Below, one piece after another: positions 5,498-5,622 of a stretch of DNA of 5,622 bases. This DNA comes from Chryseobacterium gleum (lineage in GTDB: Bacteria > Bacteroidota > Bacteroidia > Flavobacteriales_C > GCA-002722245), in the NCBI GenBank assembly GCA_945903925.1, contig CAMDPJ010000158.1, positions 1-5,622 on the forward strand. The letters are read 5' to 3'. The translations under genes and the position numbers were made by a program. The notes beneath the pieces are model-generated. The model was not told the origin of the DNA. It did no database searches and saw only the letters and a list, made by a program, of their open reading frames with translations. Every line of letters begins with the position of its first letter. Position 1 is the first letter of the stretch.

Positions 5498-5622
5498 TTA
5501 AAACATTTTAAATCTTGTTCCTTTGTGGCAATTAGAGCCTTTAGCCAAATAGCCAAAATCGAAATTGACTTCTAAAGTAACCGTTGCGCTGAGGTTGTGC
5601 ACCGCTTGATATTTAAAAGTGC
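5498..5622 (-). CDS. C-terminal end of an unrecognised protein (partial)
   Basis: The minus-strand frame entering at the right edge encodes 40 residues before TAA at 5498-5500. It begins TFKYQAVHNLSATVTLEVNF and continues DFGYLAKGSNCHKGTRFKMF. The other two minus frames are stopped within this stretch, and a good terminator follows 20 bases later, so this is very likely a real gene end. The alternating pattern (SATVTLEVNFDF) suggests beta strands. I do not recognise the family, and too little is visible to say more. Confidence 0.72.
   Translation of the reverse strand, partial: TFKYQAVHNLSATVTLEVNFDFGYLAKGSNCHKGTRFKMF

Overview
The window looks like chromosomal DNA from a member of the Bacteroidota. 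The strongest evidence is a large secreted protein with a C-terminal type IX secretion sorting domain and a CHU_C-type Ig-like module. Supporting signs are A+T-rich sequence, absence of clear Shine-Dalgarno sites, and a TAnnTTTG-type -7 element ahead of the ferritin gene. Every gene whose end is visible stops with TAA except the chitinase (TAG), so the genetic code appears standard. The species cannot be told from this sequence.

Layout. On the + strand, 1-1062 is the 3' part of a MORN-repeat (YwqK-like) protein whose beginning lies outside the window. It is followed by a complete ferritin (1154-1675). Twenty-seven bases later comes a small putative lipoprotein starting at TTG (1703-2056), built from six spaced copies of a Y-x-D-S-Y-S-S/T motif in a Lys/Arg-rich background. 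This gene meets a minus-strand pterin-4a-carbinolamine dehydratase (2057-2293) tail to tail with no bases between the stop codons. Upstream of the dehydratase on the minus strand is a gene that one in-frame TAA splits into two pieces (2325-2726). Read through that stop, it gives one coherent protein of about 133 residues resembling small SpoIIAA/STAS-like proteins. Next come a 30-bp perfect inverted repeat with a 31-base loop (2760-2850), which resembles known dispersed REP-like palindromes, and an intrinsic terminator (2858-2886) for the large minus-strand gene at 2911-5328. That gene encodes an 805-residue GH18 chitinase-like enzyme with Ig-like modules and a T9SS tail. At the right edge, a second terminator (5441-5478) follows the 3' end of another minus-strand gene (5498-5622) that I do not recognise.

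How the genes relate. The window is a set of mostly unrelated units, not a pathway: iron storage (ferritin), pterin recycling (dehydratase), and extracellular chitin or glycan degradation (GH18 protein). No CRISPR array, phage, transposase, tRNA or rRNA was seen, and I see no clear new multi-gene system. The points most worth a second look are the tyrosine/lysine repeat lipoprotein beside ferritin, the nonsense-split gene next to the palindromic element, and the Ig-like module of the chitinase that appears interrupted by another beta-rich domain.
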